Positions 43,600 through 64,000 of a DNA stretch of 64,000 nt are shown piece by piece; positions within the stretch are counted from its first letter, which is position 1, and every line of letters begins with the position of its first letter. The stretch is from Dromaius novaehollandiae (Eukaryota; Chordata; Aves; Casuariiformes; Dromaiidae). The position numbers and the translations under genes were made by a program. The stretch lies in the NCBI RefSeq assembly GCF_036370855.1, contig NC_088105.1:13955619-14019618 (forward strand), written 5' to 3'. Below the pieces are notes generated by a model that was not told where the DNA came from, ran no database searches, and was given only the letters and a program-made list of their open reading frames with translations.

Positions 43600-46500
43600 G
43601 ATGGTGATGTTCCTCGGAGGTCTGCTCAGTTCTGCTCCTAGAGCAGACGTCCAGCTGCTTTGCACTAAAGCCTGCACTTTTGTGTGGCTTTTTCCAGCAC
43701 AGCAGAGGTTGCCGCAGGGAGCGTGGCTGCTGGGAGCACTCCCAAGCAGGACCTCTGGCACCAAGCACTCTTTAAAAGCCTTTCTTGAGGAAACCAAGGG
43801 CTGTGCTTTCCTTCTGAAGTTCTCTGAACAGCAGGAAGCCTTGAACAGGTAGGAAGCGGCAGGTGTCCAGCTTGGTCGGAGACCCAGGAGAGAAAGCAGC
43901 CAGGCACCGTGACATCTGGCAGAGCCACGTGTTGCCTGGTCCCGAGTCCTGGCACAGTCCCTGCCGCGAGGTGGGTGCAGCTGCCCATTACCACTGGGGG
44001 AGAGGCTTTTCCCTCGCAAGGCCAGGAATGGGGCGCAGACCTCCCTGCAGTGCCGAGGCTCCTGTCGGGCAGCCCCGGCTCAGCCCAGCACGTGGCACAG
44101 GCTGCCTCGCGGGCTGGGAAACGGCGCAGCGGCACCTTTGCACTGCCAGGTGAGCTCCCTGCAAGAGGGGACCTGCAGGGGGACGTGGGGGACCTGGCCT
44201 GGCACCGCTGCTGGTGGGTCAGCCGCAGCCCCGCTGGTGCTGGGGTGCTGCTGGCTGGGCATGGCCCCCTGGGGCACGTCGCTCTGAGGTAGGCTGGGGC
44301 CTGGACTTGGCATCCCAAGCTGCGTGGGCACCGATCCTGCTTCCTCGCATGCCGTGCCCCGCACGGCAGCTGGGGCTGCACGGGGGGTCCTGGGGCCGTT
44401 GCGGCCTGGCGGCTTGCCACGGGCAAGCTGGGCTGTGTGTGGCCGAGACAGGCTGGCAGCAGGGGGTCCCGCGGGAGCCGGGCTGGGATCCCGGCCAGCA
44501 AGGATGCGAGGAGCCGCGGAGTCCCCCCGCGGGTGGTCTGCAACGCTGCCCCCCGCCCACAGGCTCTGGGGCACCGGAGCAGCCGCCATGGGGATGGGTG
44601 TCCCTGCTCCCCGGGCTTGGGGGGAGCAGGCGAGGGTGTGCAAAGCCGCACCGCCTGCTGCTCCTCGCCGGCACGGGGCAGGCACCCCGCACGGGCAGCT
44701 GCCGATGGACCGCTTTGGAGGGGGGCACGTGGCTCCGGGCCGGTGCCAAGCAGAAAGGGGGCTGTGCCGTAGAGCGGGGAGGAGAGGGCAGCTCCAGCTG
44801 GCGCTCTGGTGCGGGAGAGGTAGCGTTTGCCTTGGCCGTTTGGGTCTGTTTGCACACCAACACCTTTGCGTTAGGTCTCGGGATAGAGCAGCGCACCGCT
44901 GCCAAGTTATTTCAGCGCTAATTCCAGGTAGCGGGAGGAGCGGAGAGGAGCGGGCTGGTGTTTGTGCTGGTGTGCACGTAGGGATGCGCGGGTGCTGGTG
45001 AGCGGGTGCCTGCAGGGATGCAGCCGTGCGCCCGTCGGAGCGGGTGTGCAGCCCCGCAGCAGCGCTGCACCAGCCCCGTCTCCCCAGCACCATCCTGCCT
45101 GCCCTCCTGGACGTCCTGGCAGTGCCAAAAGTGCCAGGACCCGCTCGGTTTTCTGCCTTGCTTGTGCCCCTCTCCTCCCCACCCAGCTTCCCCTGCAGAG
45201 GTAAAACAGAGCCGAGCTCTGCTGCTCCAGAGCCTGGCTCATGCATGCACCTGGGTGCGAGTGTGTGGTGGGCTCAGCGGGGTGTGGAGTCACTGCGCTC
45301 GCTCCACCGGCACCCTGGACCCCAACGAGGGGCCCGAAGCTCCCTTCCCGGCACCCCTCTCGGACCTGCTCCAGCACCAGCTCCGCGGGGCTCCCAAGAT
45401 GGCAGCACCCCACTGCAGCACCCCGCGGGCCCCCGCCTGTCCAGGGCTGGTGGCAGCCACGAAGTCCCTCGTTACGTCACTGGCACCCGGCCGGGCAGTT
45501 CGTGGCCTTTTCTGCTTCTGACTCAGTGTTTGTCTGGAGCCCAGATGAGCCGGGAGCTGGCGGAGGGTTTGTTTGGGGCTTTTGCAGCAAGGCTGCAGCC
45601 CCACGGCTGTGCTGTGGGGACGCGGGGTCCCGCTCCGCGCTGCCCAGGCACGGCCAGGGACGTGGTGGCCGGTGTCCACGTGTGCTCCCGGCGGCGAGAG
45701 GGCTTGCTTCCCAAGTAAAGCCCCAGTCTTCCTTGCAGACTACGTGCGGAAAAGCTGTTCGAGGTCATTCGTGGGGTGCGTTTGGTTTCCTGGCTCTGCT
45801 GCGGCTCTCCGTGAGTCCCGCAGCCCCCGGCAGCCGCAGGGCTCACTGGCTGCGCCGGGTGCTGCTTTTGGGCAGAGCAGCTCTTTGCGGGCTCCTTCCC
45901 GGGTGCACCCCAGGCACAAGACAGCTCCACTGCCGGCCTCCCCGGGAGACGGCCGGCAATCCCCGAACGCGTGCACGCGAGGCAGGCTCTGTGCACGCAG
46001 ACGTGCGCGGGAGGCACTGCAGTCCACCAAAGCCCTCCCCGGGCCGTCAAAAAGCAGCCGACGGGGGCTGGCAGAGGCCCTTGCAAGGAGCAGCCTCAGA
46101 AAGCTCTTCCTCCGCCCCAGGGTGGGGAGGACGTGGCTTTCTGTGCACAGAGACCCAAATGGCCCGTTTTTCCACTGTGCAGCCCACTGTGGCCACCTCC
46201 AGCCCCGTTTCCCGGCCGCTGTGCAGGGCAGCACCAGCCCCTGCCGCCGGGGCCTCCGCCGGGCGTGCGCTGGGGGTTGGCGTGCCGGGGAGCCCCAACG
46301 GGCTGGTGCCGCTGCCCGCGGCCACACTGGGGTGGTGGCCTGAAACTCAGCTGGAAAAGTAGTTTGAAATACAAGCGATTCATTTTTTTTAATTTTGCCT
46401 TTTTAACTATTGCACAAAAATGTATTTAAGCTGATTATTATTATTATTATTATTATCTTATCAGTGCTATGTTATGTAGTCAGGGCCACGGTGCCAAGTT

Positions 46501-46799
46501 AGTGCCTGGAAATGAGGTAAAACCCCAGTTTTACAGGGCAGCTGGGGGAGCGTGAGCTCTTTCTTCCGCGCAGTCTCCTGGTGGCAGGTTTGTTTTCCCT
46601 GCGGGAGTCTCGGCCGCTTTATTTGCTGAGCGAAGACCCTTGCGCGTGGAGGACGCCGGCGGCGGCGGGAGGCCCGGCACAGGGACCCGCCGGGAGGCCC
46701 CGGGGCCGGCAGCGCGCTGCTCGGGCACCGCTGCCACCCACACTCCCGGGCACAGAGTGCTGTGGGGAAGCACGCGTGGGCCCAGACACGTGCGCTGTC
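43600..46799. other. Intergenic region between UAP1 and the putative DDR2 promoter
   Basis: GC-rich sequence with many long open frames on both strands, the expected result of few AT-rich stop codons. None shows a recognisable domain, splice-phase consistency or conserved motif, and none is called as a gene. Confidence 0.55.
46434..46456. repeat. (ATT)n microsatellite
   Basis: About 23 bases of pure ATT repeat in an AT-rich island. Confidence 0.95.
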
Positions 46800-47216
46800 C
46801 TGCCACGGAAGGGGTGAACGACGGAAAGAAAAACGCTGCCTATTGCTTTAAGTCCCCTCGCTGGCCGCGGGTATTTTTTTATTTTTTCTCTCGCGCTATG
46901 AATGGGTTTTGCTGTAAATTATAGCTTTGCACACATTCCCTCGGGTCGAGGAAAATAACCTCCGCTGAAAAACCGGCTTGGATTGGTGGCTGGCTCCCCC
47001 TCTCTGCTCCCTAATTGAAACCAAATGTGCAATATGTTGGATTGTGGGATTTCTGGCCGGCTCCCAGGAATCCGCAGAATGCACAAGCGCGCTCACAGGC
47101 ATCTTGCATCAGCCCGGGGAAGTTTGCTCGGCGCCTGGCTCCTCCGGCCGGGCCGAGGGGCGAGGAGGCTGCCCGCCGCGCCAGCGCGCCCGCCCGGCCC
47201 CCGGCCCCCCACCGCG
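46800..47216 (+). promoter_or_regulatory. DDR2: Candidate DDR2 promoter and 5' non-coding exon
   Basis: The first coding exon of DDR2 begins with a splice acceptor (exon start 54258), so at least one untranslated exon lies upstream. This interval has a non-random mix: AT-rich patches (GTATTTTTTTATTTTTTC, GCTGTAAATTATAGC), an inverted CCAAT (ATTGG) at 46982, then CpG-rich sequence ending in CACCGCG|GTGAGT, a strong donor at 47217. The assignment is inference; other donors in the next 7 kb could serve instead. Confidence 0.3.
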
Positions 47217-50200
47217 GTGAGTCACTTCGGGGTGCGTGGGGAGGCGCTCGCCCCCGTGGCGGGAGGGCGCCCGCGCTTCTGGGGGCCGGGCGGCGCGGGG
47301 ACCCCCTGCTTGGCGGCGGGTGGCTGGGTCCCCCCGCAGAGCGGCTGGGGAGTGCCCCGAGGCCGCCGGCGTGGGGTCAGTCTGGCGGCTTCTGTGGGGC
47401 GGCCTCCCCGCCTGGGGTGATGAAATTTGGCCCTTCCTCTCCCGACGCCCCCCCGTCCTCCCTCTCCCCCTCGTGACGGGCCGGCGTTTCCTGGTGCGTC
47501 TCTCCTTGGCTCCGGCGCGTGTTGCTGTTGGCAGCACCGGTGTCAGGGCTGGCCGGCCGGCAAGGCCCTGCTGTCCCTGGGGTCCCCTGCCCGGGCGCGG
47601 GGTCGGGCGCCACCGAGCATCCCACCCTGCATCCCGCTGCCGACAACGATGCCATGACGCCACGCACCACGGCATGGACCAGCAAGGGGGCACGCGGGCT
47701 TTCGGCTGGCGGAGACCCTTGTGGGGTGCAGCCGGCCACCGAGGGTCTCTCCCGGGCAGCTGGCGGTGATGGGGACGTGCTGGGTGCTGCAAAGTCCCCA
47801 GCAGAGCCAGTCGGCCTGCGCTGGGGAGGCGCCTGCAGTTGCAGAAAATGGGGCTGCATCCAGCGCAGCCAAGGTCTAAAATGGCCTTTTTGGGGGCAGG
47901 GGGACTACGGGTCCCGGCATGCTGCAGTGCGCCCCTGCAGAGGCTGCACCGGCGGCACGGCATGCCGGGGGCTGTAGTGCCGGCCAGGCTGGGGGTCCCC
48001 AGCCCCCGAGCCAAACTGCCACGTGCGTCTCGGGATGCAGGGGAAGCTCGGGGGGGCTCGTCCTCCCGCGTGGCCTCGGTGCATCCCACTGTGACTTGGC
48101 GCAAGCGGGGCCGCTGGCTCCTTGCAGGCAGCACAGGTCAGGGGGAGCTGACCAAAACCCAGCTGGGGGCTCCTGGCGGGGCGGACGCGCCGGGGGTCTC
48201 CCTATTCGTGGCGGGGGGGACACAGGGCCCTTTGCTTTCTGCCGGGATTAGACTTTCCACGAGGGTGCAATAAGGAGAACGATGAATTTACTCCGTGACA
48301 GCCCTTTTTGTGTGTAAAGGCATGCGGGGCTCAGGAGAGCGCCTAGTCCGACCCCCCTCGGGGGCTGCGACGTGCCCGTCTGGTGCAGCAGCACCTGGCC
48401 CCAACCTGGCCCCTCTGCCAGGCCCACAGCGAAAAGGGTGATTTCCCTCTTCGTGGCACTGCGCTTTGCGAAAGCAGCCACAAACGCAGCCAGGCCCCGT
48501 GATGGGCTCCCTGTGCACGGAGGCTAGCGCAGGCTCATCCCCCGGGCGCGACGGGGTGGCCCCGTGAGGCCCAGCGCAGGCGATGCTCCAGCTCGGGGTG
48601 CCGGGACGGTCCCGTCAGAGGTGCCCGAGCTGCCTTGGCAGCGGGAGCGGCGCCGGCACCCGCGCCTCCCTCCCACCCGTAAGTTGCCGAATGGCGCCTG
48701 GGATGCCAACGAGGCAGCCTCGGCACCCGGACCCCAAGCCGGGACCAGCCCCCTCCGCGTGGGGGGGGGGAGGGGGGATCGCTTCCCTCCAGCGAGCCCC
48801 AAGCCATTTCTAAGCAGCCTGGCAGCAGGTTTCGCCCGGGAAGGTCTGTCCTGCAGTGGCCATGGCAAATCACAGCTGCCGGGGAGCCTCGCCGGAGGGG
48901 CGAGTGTCTCCTCGTCTAACTGCCTCTGCGGGGAGGCAGAGAAGAGCTGCTGAACAAACACAGGTTTAATTTTCTTCCCCTAATTTTCCCTGGCAATTTT
49001 GTGCAGAAGAAGAGAGGAAAGGAGGGGGGAGAAAAGGGAAGAAGAATGCTCCAAACTAAGCGAAAGGTGCCAGAAAGAAACACCGAAAATGTTGTGCAGT
49101 AAAAATTTCCAGTGTTTGAAATTTTCAGCAAACATTTTTAGACAAAACGTAGCGAAGCCATCCCTCTTTCAAAGCTGGTGGAACAAAAATGATTTCCAGC
49201 CGTTTTGCCAATAACTCGCAGCCTGTTTGACCAAACGTACCTTTGCCCGGAGCCCCAGCGCATGAGTCACTGTCTCCCCGCGGTCCCCCCGGATCCCAGT
49301 GCCGCCGTGCGAACAGCAAGCATTTCACCACGCCTGCGATGGGAAAGTTTCCTTATATTAGACTGAATGTAAATCCCTTCCCTTTGGGAGATTACAGCAT
49401 CTGGTATCCCGATGCCTAAAGAGTTTGCTCAGACTGAAAGAATAGTGGGAAAAAATATCTGTGGACGTTTTTTGGACTACAAAAGGAAATTGAGCGTTTT
49501 AGTGCTGTAGGAATTGGCTATGATCAAATATGAGCCTTGTGGTCACTTCTCACCAATTTTGAGCTATGTAGTTGAAATTATCGTTCGCAACCGAGCTAGC
49601 TGGCAAGTTACCCTGTTACCTAAACTTTCCAAGCTGGGGATAGAAAAAAATGCAACAATATATATGTGCTTTTCCAAAAAAAAAAAAAAAAAAAAGGAAA
49701 AAGGTTGATATAAAGCAGCATGTTTATTTGCAATTTGTTTCTTGTCCAGCAGCATTTTTATCTGCAAAGCTCATGGTGTTGTAGCAGAGGCACCCAACGA
49801 AGCCGGTAGCTAACCACCGGGCTGCAAAGGGCTGATTTCGAGTATTTGGTGTGAAGTGGCAGCGACCGAAGGTTTAGGCACTGACACATCCCGTCGGTTT
49901 TGAAGGCCAGCAGAGGTGTCACCATCTCTCGGTCCGGCCTCCCCCCGCCGGAGTCGCCCCTCGGGGCCAGGGCAGCGGAGGGGCTGGGTGCCTCTCCCCG
50001 GAGCGGGCGGCGGGCGCTCTGCGGGCCTCCTCCTGGCAACGTGTGGGCAGCGTGGCGAAGGCGTTGGCTGGCGCGCGCCGGGGGGAGGCTGCCCTTCGCC
50101 GCGGCCGGCCCCGCCAGCCGCCCGCCGCTGCCACAAAGGGCCGCTCTGTCCCGGCAGCGCTCGGCCGGCGCTGAAGCAATCCGCCGAGGAAGCCGGAGCA

Positions 50201-53200
50201 GAGGGCCCGGCCAGAAAAAGCAGCCCAGGCTTGCAAATATTTATATCGCGCACACCGAAGGTGTATAAATGTGCCCACGAGCTTCCCCGAAGAGCCGCTT
50301 AGGCTCCCGATGCAAAGGGCTCTGAGCCGCCCTCTCCCAGCGCGGCTAATGCAGGTGAGACGTAACAGGGGTTAAAAGGGGTGGAGGGGGAGCGGTGGCC
50401 CACTGCGGTGCTCGCCCTGCTCGCACAGGGGTCCCGGCCAGCCCGTGCGTCGCTGGGCAGCGCTGGCGTGGTGCCCCTGCCCCGGCTGCCTTTGCCTCCG
50501 TGGCGAAGGACGGCCCGGGTTTGGCCGGGAGCGGGGCTGCACCCAGCGGCTCGTGCCGGGAGCTCCCCACGGGGCTTGGGGGGCCGCGCTGGGAGCGAGT
50601 GCAGCGCCCGCAAGGGGCTGGCGGCTTTTGGGGGGATCTGGGCTTTCTGCTGGTGTTGCTGGGCAGGAGGGGACAGGTTTTCCATCGCTCAGCATGCGAA
50701 GGTCGAGCTGCGGCGGCTCCGTAGCGGTGCCCGTGGGAGAAGGCTGTGGCTGGCGTGTGTGCCTCGGGGAGGCTTTCCCCAGGCGCCAGTCCCCCCCGCT
50801 CGTTATCAGATAATTATAATTACCAGATAATACCTCGGACCCCCCCGCGGCTGTTTGCGCAGGCCCCATAGCCTGGTTTTGGCCAGTCAGCTCGTCCCTC
50901 CAGCACGTCCATCCCAGCCCGTGTTGTCGGAGCTGCCGTAAAGTTTCAGGGCTCGTGGGAGACGTTTCCCGCGAGAGCCCATCGGGGCGGCGAGGCACCG
51001 TGCCGCGCTCGGGCGGGATGCAGGGACGGTCCCCCGGCGCCCGCTGGCCCGGCTGAGCCCAGAGGCACGTCGGTGCCTCGCTCGCCCCGCGGCCCAGGGC
51101 TGGCGGCACAGCCAGCCTGCTCGGGACCAGGAGGCGCCTGGCACTTTTGTTCGCTATTTTAAAACAAAACCCTTTCTCTTTTTTTTTTCTGCATTTTGTT
51201 TTTGCTTTTCATTCCCAAGGATCTTCATCTCCGGCCACACAGTTCAAACAAATCCAAACAAACTCTTGTGCTCGCTCTCTCGCGACCACAGTAAATGGCT
51301 GGGGTTTAGCCACTTTTCTCATCCAGCTACCGCGGCAGCGCGCCGGCCCGCACGGTGCAGGGGTGGGGGCTGCCCTCACACGCTCGTATGCGGCGGTGAC
51401 CCATTTCTACCCACCCGTGGTGTGCCCCAGACCCTCCGCCCCCGAGGGACGGCCAGCACCAGTTGGTTTGCTAGTACTCAGCTTGGCTTGAAATGGACTT
51501 GCTGCGAAAGAGGGGCCAGGGGAAGAGTCCCTGCACCCCAAAGCATCTGTCCCCAGGGCGGAGAAGGGTGTATCTGAGCTGTCGGCCGCAATCAGCCCAA
51601 AAGTGCCTGCCTGCACCTGCCAGGCCGCCTGGAGGGGTCTGCTCCAGCCGTGGCGCCTGGGGCCAGGGACGCTGTCCTCGGCGTGCGTTTGCGTAGCTGC
51701 AGCAATGCCGGCTTTTCTGTTGCTTCCTCGCGGCCTTTGCGCGGGTGGAAGCGTTGCCTGTTTGGGAGCGCTGTAAGCCGTGGTTTGATTTGTGTCTCGT
51801 CCCAGCCTGCCCCTTTGCCCTTCCGGTGACAGCATGGCCGTGGGAGGAGATCAGAGCCGAGCTGTGCTGCAGGTGGGCACCTGGGGATGTTGGCTCTGTT
51901 ACCCAGGTCATGAAACAGCCTGGGGAAGCCATGAGTAAGGTTTGCAAAGGCACGTGTCTCACCGGCACCCACAGGAGCCGGGCACGCGCCTTGGGAACAG
52001 CTTGTGAGCTCCCTGTGCACCAATTCGCCTGCCTTGTCTCATGGGGATGGGACCACCTGATCAAACCTTTGCAGCACAGGCCTTCAGATGTCACCTGTCA
52101 CCTCTGCGCGGAGCCTGGTATTCTGCATTAGAGAGAAAGCATCTCTAGCCTCAGGGGAAAAACGGTTTCCCTTGTTGGGCTCCTGCAGTGCCCACAATCT
52201 GTGGCGTAACGGCGCGAGCTGGGTGTGAAGTGCAGAGATTTCCTCCGTGGTGCAGCCCAGCTGCTTCTAAGCATTTTGGTGCCTTGCCTGGTTAGCAGCC
52301 ACACTGGCAGAAGCTCCCAGCACCACAAGAGCCACCCATCTTCCCCCACCACATTGAGCTTCTGAGGGTTTCATTTAGACAGCAGTGCCCATTAGCCAAA
52401 CCGTGGGTTTGATATGGAAGTCACCCTGTAAGGTGGTAGGTCTCCAGGAGGTCTAGAAGAGGGAGAATTGCTCTATAATGTCTGTAAAGCGGATCTGCAG
52501 GGCTCTGGGTCACCCTCAAAACACCCCCTGGGTTACCACCTCTGTGCCAGCTTGGAGACTTGTCAATGCAGATGAGATTTCCCTGGCAAAGCTGGGCCCT
52601 GGGCTGTGATTTACCCCAGCACTGAAGTGCAACCAGCTCCTATTTGGCCAGGGGCTATGCTCCTTTTAACCCCCCAGGTTAGTAGGTTATTTCTCCAGAT
52701 GTTAACATGCATATGAACCAGATTATTTTAATCTTTTTTAAAGATTTCTCCAAAATCGTTGTGCCTTCGGTGCTGGGGTCGGTCCTTGACGTCTCAGAGG
52801 CCGGGCATGCCTCATGGCGTGGGGCTGGAGGGCCTCCGAGCGAGCGGGTCTGTGCACCCCCAGGCTGTGCGTGCTGACTGCCACGCTGGCTCTGATCCTT
52901 CCTGCGGAGCAGCATCATGCTGTCCCTGGCACGCACCAACACCGGCCGCTGCCCCTGCTCAGGCGTACCACCATCCTTCCTGTCCCAGACCATCCGACAG
53001 CTGATCTTTTTTTCCTTTAAATCACCCACCAGAAAGCCTGAAATCCTGCTGGGCCCCGCTCCCCCTTTTGCAATGCCGCCTGCGCTCGCTGCTCTCTGCA
53101 CGTCCTTGCAGATAATTGCTGGCGGCTCCGGATGGCTCCAGCCCGTCCCCGAAGCGCCCCGTGGAGAATTGAGCAGGATGCCTTGTCTCAGCGTCCTGCA

Positions 53201-54257
53201 CGACTCGCTGCTGCGGTCACAGCTGGACCCAAGCGCTGGGAAGCATCCGCGCCACGAGGTCTGGCTTTCTCCCGGGGCGCCCCGGCACTCGTCTCCCAGC
53301 CAGGGTGGGCGACAGTTTTATAAGCTATGCTGCCTTGGCCGGGCGCCCGTCCCCTTCACCGCCGGATCTAATGAACTCCTTCTGGCAGAGCCTGAGAAAA
53401 CCGCGGCTGGGAGGCGCCCCGGAGGCCCCTCCGCACTGGCCGGGGCCGCGGCACCTTGCGCGCTCTGGCACCGGAGGCCTTGGCCGTGGCGCCGGCGCTG
53501 GCTCCCGTCCCAGTGCCCGGGTGGTTTGCGGGGCAGCCCCGGCACAGTGGCCTGCAGCAGGCCGCAGCGCTCACCCGCGCTGCCAGTGCTCCCCGTCTCC
53601 GCAGCGTCTTATCGGGGTCCTGGTCGGCAACGCTCGCCTTTTCTCGGCTCATCTGGGAGTTTGCCATGGCAGGACTGGAAACTGCTCAGCTGTGGAGAGC
53701 TGTCAGAATAAATACACTGTAAATCACGGGCAGTTATCTGTGATGGTCTCTCCTGAGCCAGAAGGCACAAGGAAACTGCGTTTTGCAATGTGTTATTATT
53801 TTGTTACGTGATGAGGTTGTGCAAGATCTTGCTTTCAAAACCTTTTGAGGACAGGGAGGCCGGTCAGAGCGTTTCTGGAGCGATGCTGAGCTAGACGGCG
53901 CCGTCCCTGAGCAGGGCTGCTGGAGGCGTCGCGTGGTTCCCGTGGCCCTTCTCAGCTGTGCTTCCTGAGCCAACGGCACATGTCCTCCCTGGTCTGATGA
54001 GCTCGTTGGGTCCGGGCACGGCGTGGGGCCGCGTGAGCAGGTGCACCAGCACAGCCCTGCGCTCCTGGGGCGAGGGAGTGCTGCTGGCAGGAGCGTGGGA
54101 GACGGGGACGGCTCTGACCACTCTCGTGGAGAGGTGCAGGCTGGGGCTCCCTCCTGCGCCGAGGCCCAGGGGGACCCTTGTGTGGGGCTGGCGGCCCTGG
54201 ACCACCACGGCGCAGCTCGGTGCCTCGGTGTAACGAGTCCCTGCTCTGTCTCTGCAG
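47217..54257 (+). other. DDR2: Putative DDR2 first intron / upstream region
   Basis: About 7 kb with alternating GC-rich and AT-rich patches and no coding exon recognised. A 20-base A run lies at 49676-49695. The patches around 49330-49460 and 50220-50270 (AAATATTTATATCGC) have low CpG and a non-repetitive look and could be conserved non-coding elements, which cannot be tested from one sequence. Confidence 0.45.
49676..49695 (+). repeat. Poly(A) run of 20 bases
   Basis: Pure A20 followed by GGAAAAAGG. It may be the tail of an old retrotransposed copy, but nothing recognisable precedes it. Confidence 0.95.
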
Positions 54258-54282
54258 GCTCTGGGGCCGAAGCACTGCCGAC

Positions 54283-63723
<9,441 letters not shown>

Positions 63724-64000
63724 GTATGTGGGGGCTCTGACTGATGCTGAAACGGTCTTGAGTCTGCTCACGCCTTTTTTCCCTCTGTCTGAAAGCTGCA
63801 GGGGATGGGTCCTGCCCATGTGTGTGGGCAGTGGAAGGGATGGGGGAACTGGCTGCTCTGTAGTGATGTGTTTTGTGCTGTGCATGATCTACACATTAGC
63901 TCTGTGGCTAATGCACCAGTGTCTCTGGGGCCCAGGTTCAGGCTGAACCATGCAGCCATGGAAGCAACAGAGCGCAGCAGTGGTAGCACCTTTTTTAGGC
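63724..64000 (+). other. DDR2: DDR2 intron, cut by the window edge
   Basis: Starts with donor GTATGTG after the exon ending in WESILL. No acceptor followed by the expected GKFTTASDVWAFG-type sequence is seen before the end of the window. Confidence 0.85.

Noticed and set aside
43665-46362. Long open frames (up to 396 codons) on both strands in the UAP1-DDR2 intergenic region
   Set aside because: High GC lowers stop frequency. The frames overlap one another on both strands, are Pro/Arg/Ala-rich and match no known family.

Overview
The window is vertebrate nuclear DNA, most likely from a bird. The genes are split by GT-AG introns. First exons and promoters are extremely GC-rich. A CR1-type LINE 3' end lies in one intron. 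Gene order and orientation match the human 1q23.3 block NOS1AP - SPATA46 - C1orf226 - UHMK1 - UAP1 - DDR2, packed here into 64 kb. Identifications rest on comparison with remembered family sequences. No database was searched and the species is not determined.

Layout. 1-2440 is a NOS1AP intron. 2441-9823 holds the last eight coding exons of NOS1AP (+), followed by a long 3' UTR ending near 12.9 kb. SPATA46 (-) occupies 13289-13978, convergent with NOS1AP. C1orf226 (+) occupies 14050-14759 and begins 72 bp from the SPATA46 start codon. UHMK1 (+) runs 15378-27742 with eight coding exons, a minisatellite in intron 1 and a 3' UTR of up to about 5 kb. UAP1 (+) is complete in ten coding exons, 33936-43097, behind a TATA/CCAAT promoter. 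About 11 kb without a recognisable coding gene follows and probably contains the DDR2 promoter and 5' non-coding exon(s). DDR2 (+) starts at 54283 and runs off the right edge inside the kinase domain after 14 coding exons (765 codons).

The genes are functionally unrelated: a neuronal nitric oxide synthase adaptor, a sperm protein, an uncharacterised protein, an RNA-processing kinase, a UDP-GlcNAc pyrophosphorylase and a collagen receptor kinase. There is no operon-like logic; this is conserved synteny.

The most interesting signal concerns C1orf226. Its first recognisable exon has a strong splice acceptor and no usable start codon: the Met that opens the human protein is GTG here. Its phase exactly fits the donor of the penultimate NOS1AP exon. 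In this genome C1orf226 may therefore be an alternative 3' end of NOS1AP, spliced across SPATA46. Other points are a Tyr in place of Phe in the nNOS-docking ExF motif of NOS1AP, a Lys in place of Arg in the UHM R-x-F motif of UHMK1, a start-stop uORF and paired 21-bp-spaced promoter motifs at UHMK1, a UPRE-like element in the UAP1 promoter, a 48-bp cassette exon in UAP1, and an 80-bp tandem duplication in the UHMK1 3' UTR.
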